Shown piece by piece: positions 27,612-36,264 of a stretch of 64,000 nt of DNA. Source of the stretch: JAYZDK01 sp964604165 (GTDB taxonomy: Bacteria; Myxococcota_A; UBA796; CAJQPC01). The stretch spans positions 73,013 to 137,012 of the forward strand of contig CAZRYF010000006.1 of assembly GCA_964604165.1 (NCBI GenBank). Direction: 5' to 3'. The notes beneath the pieces were generated by a model, which saw only the letters and a program-made list of their open reading frames with translations, did not search any database and was not told the DNA's origin. The position numbers and the translations under genes are program-made. The stretch's first letter is position 1. Every line of letters begins with the position of its first letter.

Positions 27612-28481
27612 ATGGTTCGTGTGAGTGGGTTGCTTCTTTGGGCCGGCTGCCTTGGAGCGCCGGGAACCGCCTGGGCTGCGGGTGCACTCGACGTGGATCT
27701 AAGAGCCCTCTCCACCTGGAATGGGGTGTCGGTCGACAACGAGACCATCCGGCAGAACGCCTACCACAAGGTCGTGCGCGAGCTGGGGGCGGTGATCGCC
27801 AACAAGCCCATGGCCCCGGGAAACACTCTGGGCGCCTATGGATTTGAGATCAAGGCCACGGGGACGGTGGGGTTTATTTCCGGTGTGGGGGGCTCGGCGC
27901 CCTCGGCCTGGGAGCGGGTCCAGGAAGAAGGCCGTGCCCAGCCGGCACTTTGGATGTCTGGTTTGGGGATTCGAAAAGGGCTGCCTGCCTCTGTGGATAT
28001 TGGTGCCTCCATGGCGACCCTTTCCGCCAGCCAACAGACTGTTTTTGGCGCCTACGGACGCTGGTCTCCCCTTGAGGGGTACCGCCAGTACCCGGACCTG
28101 ACGATGCAGTGGGGGTATTCCGGCCTGGTGGGCAATGATCAGCTGGAAGCAGGCGCCATGGACCTGACCGCATCCAGTGGGTACACGATTCCTTTCGGCA
28201 AAGTGGTGGGCGTGAACCATGGCACGGTGACCCCCTACCTGGGAATGGGGCTGCTGCGAATCCACGCCAGGCCGTTGTTGTCGGAGGACGAGTCCCAGTC
28301 GTTGGGCATTTCGGAGGTCAGCGGGTTCAAGGACTCGGAGTTCTACGATGAGTCATTTCAGCCGCTTCAATTCCACACGGGGCTCCGCATTGTGAGTTCT
28401 GGCTTTGAGTGTGTGCTGGCGGGCACTTGGGCCCGGAGCGTGCTGCCCACGGCGAACATGAGCCTAGGCTTCAGCTTTTAG
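27612..28481 (+). CDS. Predicted outer-membrane beta-barrel protein
   Basis: 289 residues with a signal peptide (MVRVSGLLLWAGCLGAPGTAWA). The mature part shows alternating hydrophobic strands, many Gly and aromatic residues, and a C-terminal strand ending in SLGFSF, with terminal Phe as required for BAM-dependent insertion. No closer family was recognised. It is followed after 16 bases by another barrel-containing gene and is probably co-transcribed with it. Confidence 0.6.
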   Translation: MVRVSGLLLWAGCLGAPGTAWAAGALDVDLRALSTWNGVSVDNETIRQNAYHKVVRELGAVIANKPMAPGNTLGAYGFEIKATGTVGFISGVGGSAPSAWERVQEEGRAQPALWMSGLGIRKGLPASVDIGASMATLSASQQTVFGAYGRWSPLEGYRQYPDLTMQWGYSGLVGNDQLEAGAMDLTASSGYTIPFGKVVGVNHGTVTPYLGMGLLRIHARPLLSEDESQSLGISEVSGFKDSEFYDESFQPLQFHTGLRIVSSGFECVLAGTWARSVLPTANMSLGFSF

Positions 28482-28497
28482 GGTTTCCAGCCGGGAC

Positions 28498-30840
28498 GTG
28501 AGAACCGCGCGGGAACCCAGCGGTTGCCGGGGCCTGCTGTGGTGGGTGCTTTGGGCGGCGGTGTTGCTGCCGCCGTCTGCCCAGGCGATGGACCTGTCCA
28601 TCGAGGCGGAGATAGATGAGACCTTCCTCGGGATTCGCGGAACCGTGTGCGGGGAGGGGCCCAAGGCCTGGGTGAACCCACTGGAGGAGCTGCCTTGGCC
28701 AGCCGATGACCTGAACTGGCCTCGCACCGCGCCGGGGCGAGAGGATCGGGGGGAGATGACGTGGGAGGTGGCCGGGGAGGGCTGCATCGCCTTTCACACC
28801 CGCATGCCCGAGCGGTACGGCGCCGTGGGTGGGCTGGAGGGCCGGGGGGTGTGGGCCAACGGGGGCTGGTACCCCCAGCCGCTTCAGGGGGACGTTCTTC
28901 CATCGGTGACCTGGAGAGTACAGCTGAAGGGACCCCAGGGGGCGGTCCTGGTGGTAAACGACGGGGTGGGCCAGGGGACTGCCCAGTGGTCTGGTCAGGC
29001 GTTTCGGGTGGCGATTGCGGCGCTGGCCGAGGCGACCACTGCGGTGCTGGGTGAGGAGGGCCTGGAGACGGTGCTGGTTTCAGAGGGGCGGCAAGCCCGC
29101 CCCCTGGAGGGAGAGCTTGTCCTCCTGGCCCAGGCCGCTTGGACCCAGGATCACCCGGGACGGGTGGTGGTGGTGGTGGCACCGATGTACCGGAGGCTTG
29201 TTAGGGCCGGCCCCGGAGTGCTCTTTCTTTCCGAGCGGGCCTTCCGGGTCAGTCCGAGTCTGCTTCGATACCACCGGGCCCCAGTGGTCCAGGGAATGTT
29301 GGAGGCCGCCCTTCCCTTGGATGACCCCTGGCACCGGGCTCTGGCGGCTGAGGCCCTCGGGCAAGCTGTGGCGGAGTCGGTCAATGGGGCGGAGCGCCTT
29401 CGAATGTGGGCTCGGTTGGGGCTCCCGGATGCACACACTCTCCTGTATGACGGCAGGACCCTGTTCCTTTCCGATGTCTTTGGGGAAGCCCTGCAGTCGG
29501 ACCCCCTTGCCGATGACCTCCTGGAGCGCTTCCGCCCCCGGGTCCCCGGGCCCCTTGTGGCCCGCTGGGTCCAGGCCCTGGCGGGGAAAGCGGCCCCAGC
29601 GGGGATCGCTCGGGATCTCCTGGCGGGGGAGTCCTTGCCGGAAGCCTTTGTCGCCCAGGGTTTGGACGGCGCTCTGGCGGTGGCGTGGGAATCACCCGTG
29701 CCGGCACAGGACTTGATCCTGGCGGTGGACCCCGGTGCGGAGCCTCGCCTCTGGATGGAGCGGCGGGCGGCGGGGGCTGCGGCACCGGTCCCTGTGGTGG
29801 TGGATGTGGATGGCGAACGAGAGGTCTGGCTCACGGATTTTGGGCCGGACTGGCGCATCCAGGCCTATGACGAGAAGGTGAAGCGGGTCTGGCTGGACCC
29901 GGATCGACTGGTGCCCCAAGCCAACCGAGCGAACGACCGGTGGCCCCGGGGGGCTTCCTTCATGCCGGGCGTTTACTTGGGGGGGATCCACTTGACCGAA
30001 CGCCGGTTTGAGGGGATTGCTTGGGCCACGATTCGCCGCCCCTACAACACCCACCGCATGGCCCAGGTGGTGGTGGCCCACGATGCACGCTCCGTGGTGT
30101 CCCTGGAGACTCTCCTGGTCCGGTACGTGGGACCGCTGCGGGATCGAATGCGACGGGAACACCTGGTCTGGCTCTCTGGCTCGGGGGGGGTGTTGGACAC
30201 GGAATACCGGCCGACGACAGACGCGCTCACCCACGTGGACATCGGGGCTGGGTATGCTTGGGACACCCGGGTCACCCCCTATTTCCCCGAGAAGGGACGG
30301 CGCTTCTGGATCGATGGGGGAGGCGGCATGGTGCCTGCCTCCGACTCGTTCTGGCTGCGAGGCCGCCTCGGGGCCCGGGGGGTGCGGGCGATCCACCCGC
30401 GCCATGCCTTCGCGGGCCGGGCGAGCCTCGGCTGGATGAAGGGAAACCTGGAACACCGGATGTTGGGTATGGGGGGGGGCAGCGGGCTGCATTCTGTGCC
30501 GAGCAGTGAAGTCCTTGGGCGACGACAGGCGGCGGCGGCAGCGGAGTACCGTGTGCTCGCAGCGCGAAACCTCTCCCTGCATGTGCCTTTCTGGTGGGTC
30601 ACGGACGTGCAGGTCTCGGCGGGGGTCGAAGCCGGCTGGTTGGATGACGGGGCATTCGCGGATCCCCTGGACGGCGTGCTCGGCCTTGGCTTCACCCTGG
30701 GACTTGGCGTGGTGGCGGACACCCTGGGTGTGCGGCCCGCGTTGGGCGGCATCACCTTCAGCCGACTTCTGTGGCAGGAGCCTACGTTCTATGAGGACCC
30801 GCAGGTGCTGGTGATGCTGCGGATTAGCCAGTTGTTCTGA
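28498..30840 (+). CDS. M1-peptidase-like domain fused to an outer-membrane barrel
   Basis: 780 residues from a GTG at 28498. The signal peptide ends at PPSAQA. Residues about 30-150 resemble the N-terminal beta domain of M1 aminopeptidases (RYGAVGGLEGRGVWANGGWYPQP). The next region (about 210-390) is mostly helical but has no HEXXH zinc motif, so it is not a competent M1 peptidase. From about residue 500 the sequence is strand-rich and Gly/aromatic-rich, ending with LVMLRISQLF, a barrel-type C-terminus. The likely location is the outer membrane with a periplasmic peptidase-like domain. The function is unknown. Confidence 0.6.
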   Translation: MRTAREPSGCRGLLWWVLWAAVLLPPSAQAMDLSIEAEIDETFLGIRGTVCGEGPKAWVNPLEELPWPADDLNWPRTAPGREDRGEMTWEVAGEGCIAFHTRMPERYGAVGGLEGRGVWANGGWYPQPLQGDVLPSVTWRVQLKGPQGAVLVVNDGVGQGTAQWSGQAFRVAIAALAEATTAVLGEEGLETVLVSEGRQARPLEGELVLLAQAAWTQDHPGRVVVVVAPMYRRLVRAGPGVLFLSERAFRVSPSLLRYHRAPVVQGMLEAALPLDDPWHRALAAEALGQAVAESVNGAERLRMWARLGLPDAHTLLYDGRTLFLSDVFGEALQSDPLADDLLERFRPRVPGPLVARWVQALAGKAAPAGIARDLLAGESLPEAFVAQGLDGALAVAWESPVPAQDLILAVDPGAEPRLWMERRAAGAAAPVPVVVDVDGEREVWLTDFGPDWRIQAYDEKVKRVWLDPDRLVPQANRANDRWPRGASFMPGVYLGGIHLTERRFEGIAWATIRRPYNTHRMAQVVVAHDARSVVSLETLLVRYVGPLRDRMRREHLVWLSGSGGVLDTEYRPTTDALTHVDIGAGYAWDTRVTPYFPEKGRRFWIDGGGGMVPASDSFWLRGRLGARGVRAIHPRHAFAGRASLGWMKGNLEHRMLGMGGGSGLHSVPSSEVLGRRQAAAAAEYRVLAARNLSLHVPFWWVTDVQVSAGVEAGWLDDGAFADPLDGVLGLGFTLGLGVVADTLGVRPALGGITFSRLLWQEPTFYEDPQVLVMLRISQLF

Positions 30841-30913
30841 GTCGGTCGTTCGATTCCGGTTGTCGCGCCACCCAGCATCCGAGCCTTCGGCGACCCTGGG
30901 CGATCGCCATCAC

Positions 30914-31108
30914 GGACCGAGTTCCGGGCAGAGTTCCCACGGACCGAGTTCCGGGGACCCACGAGTTCCGCGAGTTCCGGGGACACCCCCACGGAGTTCC
31001 GGGGACAGCATACTTAACTCCCTACCGAGTTCCGGGGACTCTCCGCTTTCGTGCTGTCCCCGGAACTCAGTACACGGAACTCAGTCCCCGGAACTCTCCC
31101 CGGAACTC
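30914..31108. repeat. REP-like palindromic repeat cluster
   Basis: About 195 bases made of repeated GAGTTCCGGGGAC units. Forward copies (some imperfect) lie at 30919, 30946, 30972, 30994 and 31027; inverted copies lie at 31056-31068, 31084-31096 and 31097-31108. The best pair is a perfect 17-base inverted repeat, 30994-31010 against 31052-31068, separated by 41 bases. The forward unit continues as ACAGCATACTTAA, a sequence I associate with REP elements mobilised by Y1 (RAYT) transposases. No transposase is encoded nearby. It separates the barrel gene from a convergent dehydrogenase gene and could also act as a transcription end. Confidence 0.85.
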
Positions 31109-31120
31109 TCGCGCCGCCCA

Positions 31121-31939
31121 TTAGTTGTTCTCCTCCTCCACCTCCACCGGAGGCAGCACCCGCTGGCGATACGAATCCCGCCCCTCTTCATCGACTCGCT
31201 TCATGAGGTCCAGGGCGCCGAAGACCTTGGCCAGCCAGCGTCCCAGACCATCGGGGATCAGCCAGGGGAGGAGGGCGAAAAGGGCGCCCACGGCGGGCAC
31301 GAAGACCCGGCGCTTGTTGCGGGAGATGGCACGACAGGTGGCGGCGGCCACTTGCTGGGGGGTCACGTGCTTGGGCCAGGTGGGCTCCTTCAGTCCCGAC
31401 ACAAGCTCTGTGTCCACGCTGCCGGGGTGCACGGTGGTGAAGCGGACCCCCGAGCGCCAATGCTCGTGGATCAGGGACTCGGTCAGGCCCACTACGGCGA
31501 ACTTCGTGGCGGCGTAGGTGGACACGTATGGCATGGGCATGCGGCCCACGACGCTGGACACGTTCACGATGTGGCCGCTCTTTCGCTCCAGCATGCCCGG
31601 AAGCACCGCGTGGATTCCGTTGAGCACGCCGTGGATGTTGACGTCCACCATCAGCTGGTCCGCCGCCTCCGTGTGGGAGAGAAAAGGTCCCACGGGCATG
31701 ATGCCGGCGTTGTTCACCAGGAGGTCCGCCGGCCCCATTTGCGCCTCGATCTGCTGGACCCACGCGAAGAAGGCAGCCCGGTCCCGCACATCCAGCACAT
31801 GCCCCTCCGGCTGCCCAGCCAGATCCAGGTCGCACCAAGCCACCTTGGCACCTCGAGCCACCAGGGCCTCACAGATCGCGCGACCGATGCCCCGGGCACC
31901 CCCGGTCACTAGGGCCACCGCCCCGTTCAGTTCGGACAC
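31121..31939 (-). CDS. Short-chain dehydrogenase/reductase
   Basis: 272 residues from the GTG at 31939, which shares one base with the upstream stop (TAGTG). The Rossmann motif VTGGARGIGRAI, the LVNNAGIM block, the catalytic Ser in NVSSVVGR and the YAATK Tyr-Lys pair identify a classical SDR using NAD(P)H. A C-terminal extension (about 225-272) has an amphipathic or membrane-associated helix (FALLPWLIPDGLGRWL) and a charged tail. The substrate is unknown. It is translationally coupled to the diiron protein gene, suggesting one oxidation/reduction pathway. Confidence 0.9.
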   Translation of the reverse strand: MSELNGAVALVTGGARGIGRAICEALVARGAKVAWCDLDLAGQPEGHVLDVRDRAAFFAWVQQIEAQMGPADLLVNNAGIMPVGPFLSHTEAADQLMVDVNIHGVLNGIHAVLPGMLERKSGHIVNVSSVVGRMPMPYVSTYAATKFAVVGLTESLIHEHWRSGVRFTTVHPGSVDTELVSGLKEPTWPKHVTPQQVAAATCRAISRNKRRVFVPAVGALFALLPWLIPDGLGRWLAKVFGALDLMKRVDEEGRDSYRQRVLPPVEVEEENN

Positions 31940-32973
31940 TAGGCCGCGTGCTCCTCTTTGGCGCTGGCCAGCTCCCGCTGGATTTCCCGGGTCCGGTCGC
32001 TGTTGAAGAACAAGGCGGACAAGGCCTGCTGCCATTGCTCCCGGCGCCGCGTGTCCTCGGCGGGGAAGTCCAGGGCCATGCGGAACTCAACCGCCCGGGT
32101 GACAAGTTCCTCCACGGGCAGTCCCGGCGGAAGCTGTTTCACCACCAGGCGTGCCGCACTTAGCTGCTTGATCTCTCCCAAGCGAATGGCCTCTTCAGGT
32201 GTGAAACCAAGGGCGTGAAAGTCCTGCTGCAACTCCTTGACCCCATCCAGCTGGATCATGAACATCTTGACCTGCCAGGCATAGAAGTCCATCAACTCCA
32301 GCGGGCCCATGGCACGGATCAACTCGGGCAGGTAGTTCACCCCCAGCGCCACGTGGCGGGCTTCGTCCCGCTCGTAGTACGCAAGCAGGTCGCAGAGCAC
32401 GGGCTCAATGGCCCTCTGTCGCACCAGCTGGAAGAGGGTCAGGGCGATGGGCTCGACCATGAGCTGCATGCCCATGATCTTCTTCGCCAGGCTGTTGGCC
32501 CCCACAATCTCCGCGATGATTCGGTTGCCTGCATCGGTCAGTTTCTCCGGGGTGTACCCGAGCAGGGCGAGATAGTCGTGGAGCACATAGAAGTGCCGGG
32601 CCTCGTCGTGGGCTTGGGAGACCGCCGCCATCTTGGCCTCCAGGGGCACAAGCTCCAGGGCCAGCTCTGCGCTGACCTTCCATGCGGCCAACTCCCCCCA
32701 GAAAATGGTGGCAAAGATGCGCTTGAGGGGCTCGATCTGCTCCGGGGGTAGGTTGATTCCTCCGTGCTTCTCGACAAGATCTGCAAGTACCTTTTTGCCG
32801 TTCCAGGCCTTGTGTTGGCCCTTGTGGTAGATGCGTTCCAGGGACCGGGCTGCTGCCGCCTCTTCGGAAGCGCGCTCGAGGTCAAACATGTCGTAGGGAA
32901 TCATCCCCGCCCTGCCGTTTTCGGCCGAGGGATGCAGGGGGCGGGTGGCCCATCGGGCTGCTCTTAGGATCAT
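31939..32973 (-). CDS. Ferritin-like diiron protein
   Basis: 344 residues from the ATG at 32973 (GGAG about 10 bases upstream). A four-helix-bundle diiron signature is visible: Glu in FWGELAAWK, EARH in QAHDEARHFYVL, Glu in EPIALTLFQL and EARH in YYERDEARHVAL. The two EXXH pairs with two additional Glu residues match ferritin-like oxygenases/oxidases. The exact reaction (hydroxylation, desaturation or N-oxygenation) cannot be assigned. It is the first gene of a two-gene operon with the SDR and is divergent from the Ser/Thr kinase gene with 95 bases between starts. Confidence 0.8.
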   Translation of the reverse strand: MILRAARWATRPLHPSAENGRAGMIPYDMFDLERASEEAAAARSLERIYHKGQHKAWNGKKVLADLVEKHGGINLPPEQIEPLKRIFATIFWGELAAWKVSAELALELVPLEAKMAAVSQAHDEARHFYVLHDYLALLGYTPEKLTDAGNRIIAEIVGANSLAKKIMGMQLMVEPIALTLFQLVRQRAIEPVLCDLLAYYERDEARHVALGVNYLPELIRAMGPLELMDFYAWQVKMFMIQLDGVKELQQDFHALGFTPEEAIRLGEIKQLSAARLVVKQLPPGLPVEELVTRAVEFRMALDFPAEDTRRREQWQQALSALFFNSDRTREIQRELASAKEEHAA

Positions 32974-33068
32974 GGGGGCTTCCGCTCCATTGTGCCGGTC
33001 CCTCGGTAGGGTTGCAAGGAAAACCCATGCATGGGGTACCCTGCTCCAAGGGGGCAGGAGCAAGGAAG

Positions 33069-34607
33069 ATGTCCTCGGAGAGAGGTCGGCACATTCGCTT
33101 TCTGCGGCCCCTTGGACGAGGGGGATTTGGGGCGGTGCACCTGGCGGATGTGACGACGTCCGATGGCCTGGTGCAGCGTATGGCGGTCAAGCTCCTCCAC
33201 GGGGAACTTGGGCTGGACCCCGAGCTGCAGGCCCGCGCGCGGGACGAGGCCCGGCTGTTGGCCCAGGTGAACCACGACAACGTGGTGAAGGTCTTTGGGC
33301 TCACAGAGGTGGACGGCCGGGTGGCGGTCCTGATGGAGTTTGTGGAGGGGGTGGACTGTGCCACCTTGCTCTTGCATTCCCGACGACATTCAGGTGCGGG
33401 GATGGCCCCTCGCGTTGCTGCCCGCATCTGTGAGTGTGCTGCCAGTGCGCTTCATGCGGCGTGGGCTGGGGTGTCCCCCCAGAGTGACAAGCCCTTGCAC
33501 ATCGTGCACCGGGACATCAAGCCCACGAACATCCTCCTTTCTCGCAGGGGGGCGGTGAAGGTCATGGACTTCGGTGTGGCCCGGGGGGAGATCGAGAGAG
33601 AGGCGGAGACCAAAGCCTATAGCTTTGGCACCCGTCGCTACATGGCTCCTGAGCGCATTCTTGATCGAACGGCGGGACATCCCTCGGATGTATATGCCCT
33701 GGGCGCCACGTTTTTTGAGCTGGTGACCGGGACACGGTTCGAGTCCCTCCCACCACGGGAAGACGCATTCGCCCGGGCACTGGCACAGCGCATTGAGGAG
33801 ATCCGTGACCTGGAGGAGTCCTGGGGCACCCAGTTTGTGGGTTCGGGCTTGGGCAAGTTTCTGGCCTGGCACCCGGAGGATCGCTCGACCGCAGCCGAGG
33901 CCGAGGCCCTGTTTGGGAGCTGGGGCGATGCCCTTCCGGGACCGGAACTCCGGCGGTTTGCAAAAGAGAGAGTGCCGGGATTGTTGGAACGCCGGGAGAA
34001 GACTCTGGGAGACGACACAGCCCCCAGCGGCTCCTTTCTGACCCACCGCGGCTTCTCCGAGGTCCCCCCAACGCCTTCTCGATCGTCTTCACTGTTTCGG
34101 GGGCTGGGTCTGACGCTGGGGATTCTGGGGGTTTTTTGGGGGCTTCAACAGCGCAGGGGAGACCTGGAAGAGAAGGTGGCCCCCGCTTCGGTCTTTGAAG
34201 AGCCTGCCCCGGTGGACTTCCTGAAGCTGGATCCCCCGTCACCCGAGGTGGTGGTCCCCGAAGAGAAGCCCGTTTCGCCAGCGACTGTTCCCGTGAAGAC
34301 CCCTGCTCAAAGACCTGCGGTTGCGCCGGTGTCCGGCGAGGTGAGAGCCCCCCCCGCAGATCCGAGCCCTCTCCCCGTACGGGAGCTGGACTGGGTGTCG
34401 CTGAAGATCCTTGCAGATCCGAGAGAGGGCCGGGTGGAGGTAATGGAGCTGGGTGTCGAGGTGGGAGGGCGGGTCACGCTTCCGGTCGGGCCGCACACCT
34501 TTCGCTTTTTCGGCGCGGGTTGGGATGTGGTGTGCAGGGTTTCGGTGACGCAGGCCTCCCGCCGCATCAAGTTCGTGAAGGAGGGTGGGTCTTGCGAGCT
34601 GCTTTAG
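33069..34607 (+). CDS. Membrane-anchored Ser/Thr protein kinase with C-terminal PEGA-like domain
   Basis: 512 residues from the ATG at 33069, after an AAGGAAG site. The Hanks-type kinase domain (about 10-290) has the Gly loop LGRGGFGAVHLA, the VAIK-equivalent MAVKLL, the catalytic HRDIKPTN, DFGVA and APE, so it appears active. One membrane helix follows (about 344-360, GLGLTLGILGVFW), then a Pro-rich linker and a short extracytoplasmic beta-domain resembling PEGA. The architecture is common in Myxococcota. Its 3' end overlaps the next gene by 16 bases, which suggests coupling to that exported protein. Confidence 0.93.
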   Translation: MSSERGRHIRFLRPLGRGGFGAVHLADVTTSDGLVQRMAVKLLHGELGLDPELQARARDEARLLAQVNHDNVVKVFGLTEVDGRVAVLMEFVEGVDCATLLLHSRRHSGAGMAPRVAARICECAASALHAAWAGVSPQSDKPLHIVHRDIKPTNILLSRRGAVKVMDFGVARGEIEREAETKAYSFGTRRYMAPERILDRTAGHPSDVYALGATFFELVTGTRFESLPPREDAFARALAQRIEEIRDLEESWGTQFVGSGLGKFLAWHPEDRSTAAEAEALFGSWGDALPGPELRRFAKERVPGLLERREKTLGDDTAPSGSFLTHRGFSEVPPTPSRSSSLFRGLGLTLGILGVFWGLQQRRGDLEEKVAPASVFEEPAPVDFLKLDPPSPEVVVPEEKPVSPATVPVKTPAQRPAVAPVSGEVRAPPADPSPLPVRELDWVSLKILADPREGRVEVMELGVEVGGRVTLPVGPHTFRFFGAGWDVVCRVSVTQASRRIKFVKEGGSCELL

Positions 34608-35383
34608 GACTTGTCTGGTGCGCCGTCCTTGCAAAGGATGCCTGGGCCGACTGCGGGGGACGGTCCCTGGAGGACCTGGCTGCAGAGGCTGTGGCGGCGG
34701 TGGTGGACGATGAGTTGGACCGGGCCGAGTCTCTGGTGGTAGCCGGCTTGCAAGAGGCCCGGTGCATCACGATCCCGGTGGAACCGCATGCCTATGCCAC
34801 GCTCTGGCAGGTGCAGGCGGCGGTCTTTTTCTTTCGGGAAGACGTCGCGCTGGAGGGGGCGTTGGGCCAGGCGGTCGCAGTGTCGATGGATTGGTTCGAG
34901 CCGCGTCTTGGGGCCTCGTTGCAGGTCTTGTGGGAGGCGCCCCGCCACCGGCACACACAGCCCTCCACTGTCCGCATCGCGCCCATGATCCCCGGCGCCT
35001 CGTTGTGGGTCAATGGACAGGGACAACCGGGCGATTCCGCACAGGTCTTGCCTGGGCAGCACCTGGTGCAGGTGGTGGAGGACGGGTCGGTGGTCTTTCT
35101 CCGAATGGTGGATCTCCGTGGGGGAGAGCAGGTCATCCTGGATGCTGGTTTCCAACAGCCTCGGCCCTCTCTCTCCCTGGTACAGAGATGTGCACTTGGA
35201 AGCAGCGCCCTGGCGGTGGCTTCGTGGGGCGGGGCGATGGCCCTGGACCGCAGGAGCCTGCAGGCCACCACCCTGGAGGCTCACGATGCCCAGTACGCAG
35301 CCTCCCGGGCGCTGGCCGGAACGGCCGTGGGCACGGCCGCCTTTTCTCTGGCTTTGTGGGGTGTGGATCGCTGGCGGCGCTGA
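34592..35383 (+). CDS. Exported protein with a PEGA-like segment
   Basis: 263 residues if started at the TTG at 34592, which has GGAGGGTGG about 7-12 bases upstream and overlaps the kinase stop by 16 bases. The signal peptide is LRAALGLVWCAVLAKDAWA. An alpha-helical N-terminal half is followed by a small beta-domain (TVRIAPMIPGASLWVNGQ, then LPGQHLVQVVEDG) like PEGA repeats, and two hydrophobic stretches near the C-terminus. No specific function was recognised. Coupling to the kinase gene suggests that the pair acts in one envelope signalling unit. Confidence 0.65.
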   Translation: MRAALGLVWCAVLAKDAWADCGGRSLEDLAAEAVAAVVDDELDRAESLVVAGLQEARCITIPVEPHAYATLWQVQAAVFFFREDVALEGALGQAVAVSMDWFEPRLGASLQVLWEAPRHRHTQPSTVRIAPMIPGASLWVNGQGQPGDSAQVLPGQHLVQVVEDGSVVFLRMVDLRGGEQVILDAGFQQPRPSLSLVQRCALGSSALAVASWGGAMALDRRSLQATTLEAHDAQYAASRALAGTAVGTAAFSLALWGVDRWRR

Positions 35384-35385
35384 TT

Positions 35386-35418
35386 CCCATTGAGTCTTTG
35401 ACTGTCAATGGGTATGCT
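35386..35418 (+). promoter_or_regulatory. Putative promoter overlapped by an inverted repeat
   Basis: A perfect 8-base inverted repeat, CCCATTGA (35386-35393) and TCAATGGG (35405-35412), overlaps a promoter-like pair: TTGAGT at 35390-35395 and TATGCT at 35413-35418, spaced 17 bases. The predicted transcription start would fall near the ATG at 35425, giving a leaderless or very short-leader mRNA. The repeat could be an operator or a hairpin that ends transcription of the upstream gene. Confidence 0.4.
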
Positions 35419-35424
35419 AGTGCG

Positions 35425-36264
35425 ATGGTTGAGAGAATGCCCCTTTTCTTGCTCGTTGCACTGCTGTCAGTGGGCTGTGCATCGACCCCCATGCGTTTTC
35501 CCGGACCCACCCGGCACATGCGTGGAACCCCGAAGCACGCGGAGTCCTCCCCCCAGAAAGAGGAGATCTCCCCGACGGCGGAGCGAAACACGGGCCGATC
35601 CACCCGAGGAGGGCGCCGGGTTGCAGCCTCGGCGTCAGCCCTGGTGGGGAAGAGCCGACTGCACACCGGGGGGACCACCTATCGGTACGACTGCTCCGGC
35701 TTTGTGGACGCCGCCCACGCCCGGGCCGGGGTGGATCTGGGCTCTCGAAATGCAGCGGCGCTCTATGACCTGGCCCGAAAGCACGGGGTCTACACGAAGA
35801 AGAAGGGCAAGCTTCGGGTGGGGGACACGGTGTTCTTCGACAACACCCACGATCGGAACCGCAACGGCCGCCAGGACGATCGCAACACCCACGTGGCGGT
35901 GGTGGAGCGTCTGGATGCAGACGGCACCGCCCACCTGGTGCACCTGGGCAGCAAAGGCGTCACCCGGATGCGCATGAACCTGTCCCATCCCGCCGTTTTC
36001 AAGAACGCGGCGGGCAAGGAGTGGAACAGCTTTCTTCGGGCACGTAAGGGGAGGGACCCGCGCCACACTCCCTACCTGTCGGGCCAGCTCTGGAGTGGCA
36101 CTGCCTCGTTGTGGGCGGTGTCAGCCGGTATCTCGCTGCACGAGGAACGGCCCCAGAATGAGGGCATCCAGATCGCTCTCTCGCCAGGCGCGGATGGCAT
36201 CGTGGGGGGAGCAGACAATGGGCTCCTCGTGGCGGTTGAAGCTGGTGTTCACCAGGGCGGGTAG
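35425..36264 (+). CDS. NlpC/P60-family lipoprotein peptidase
   Basis: 279 residues from the ATG at 35425; a second ATG four codons later also leaves an intact signal. The lipobox LSVGC places the lipidated Cys at residue 18. After a Pro/Glu/Arg-rich linker, the NlpC/P60 domain has the catalytic Cys in YRYDCSGFV (C90) and His in NTHVAVVE (H156). It is a probable peptidoglycan D,L-endopeptidase or amidase anchored to a membrane. The last 48 codons run through the 3' end of the convergent carbamoyltransferase gene and look like out-of-frame sequence rather than a conserved domain. Confidence 0.85.
   Translation: MVERMPLFLLVALLSVGCASTPMRFPGPTRHMRGTPKHAESSPQKEEISPTAERNTGRSTRGGRRVAASASALVGKSRLHTGGTTYRYDCSGFVDAAHARAGVDLGSRNAAALYDLARKHGVYTKKKGKLRVGDTVFFDNTHDRNRNGRQDDRNTHVAVVERLDADGTAHLVHLGSKGVTRMRMNLSHPAVFKNAAGKEWNSFLRARKGRDPRHTPYLSGQLWSGTASLWAVSAGISLHEERPQNEGIQIALSPGADGIVGGADNGLLVAVEAGVHQGG

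Noticed and set aside
30841..31120. CRISPR array
   Set aside because: Repeat units are short, irregularly spaced and inverted, with no uniform spacers. They fit REP-like elements.
32973..33063. N-terminal extension of the diiron protein to 33063
   Set aside because: It runs antisense into the divergent kinase leader, and the ATG at 32973 has an acceptable ribosome binding site.
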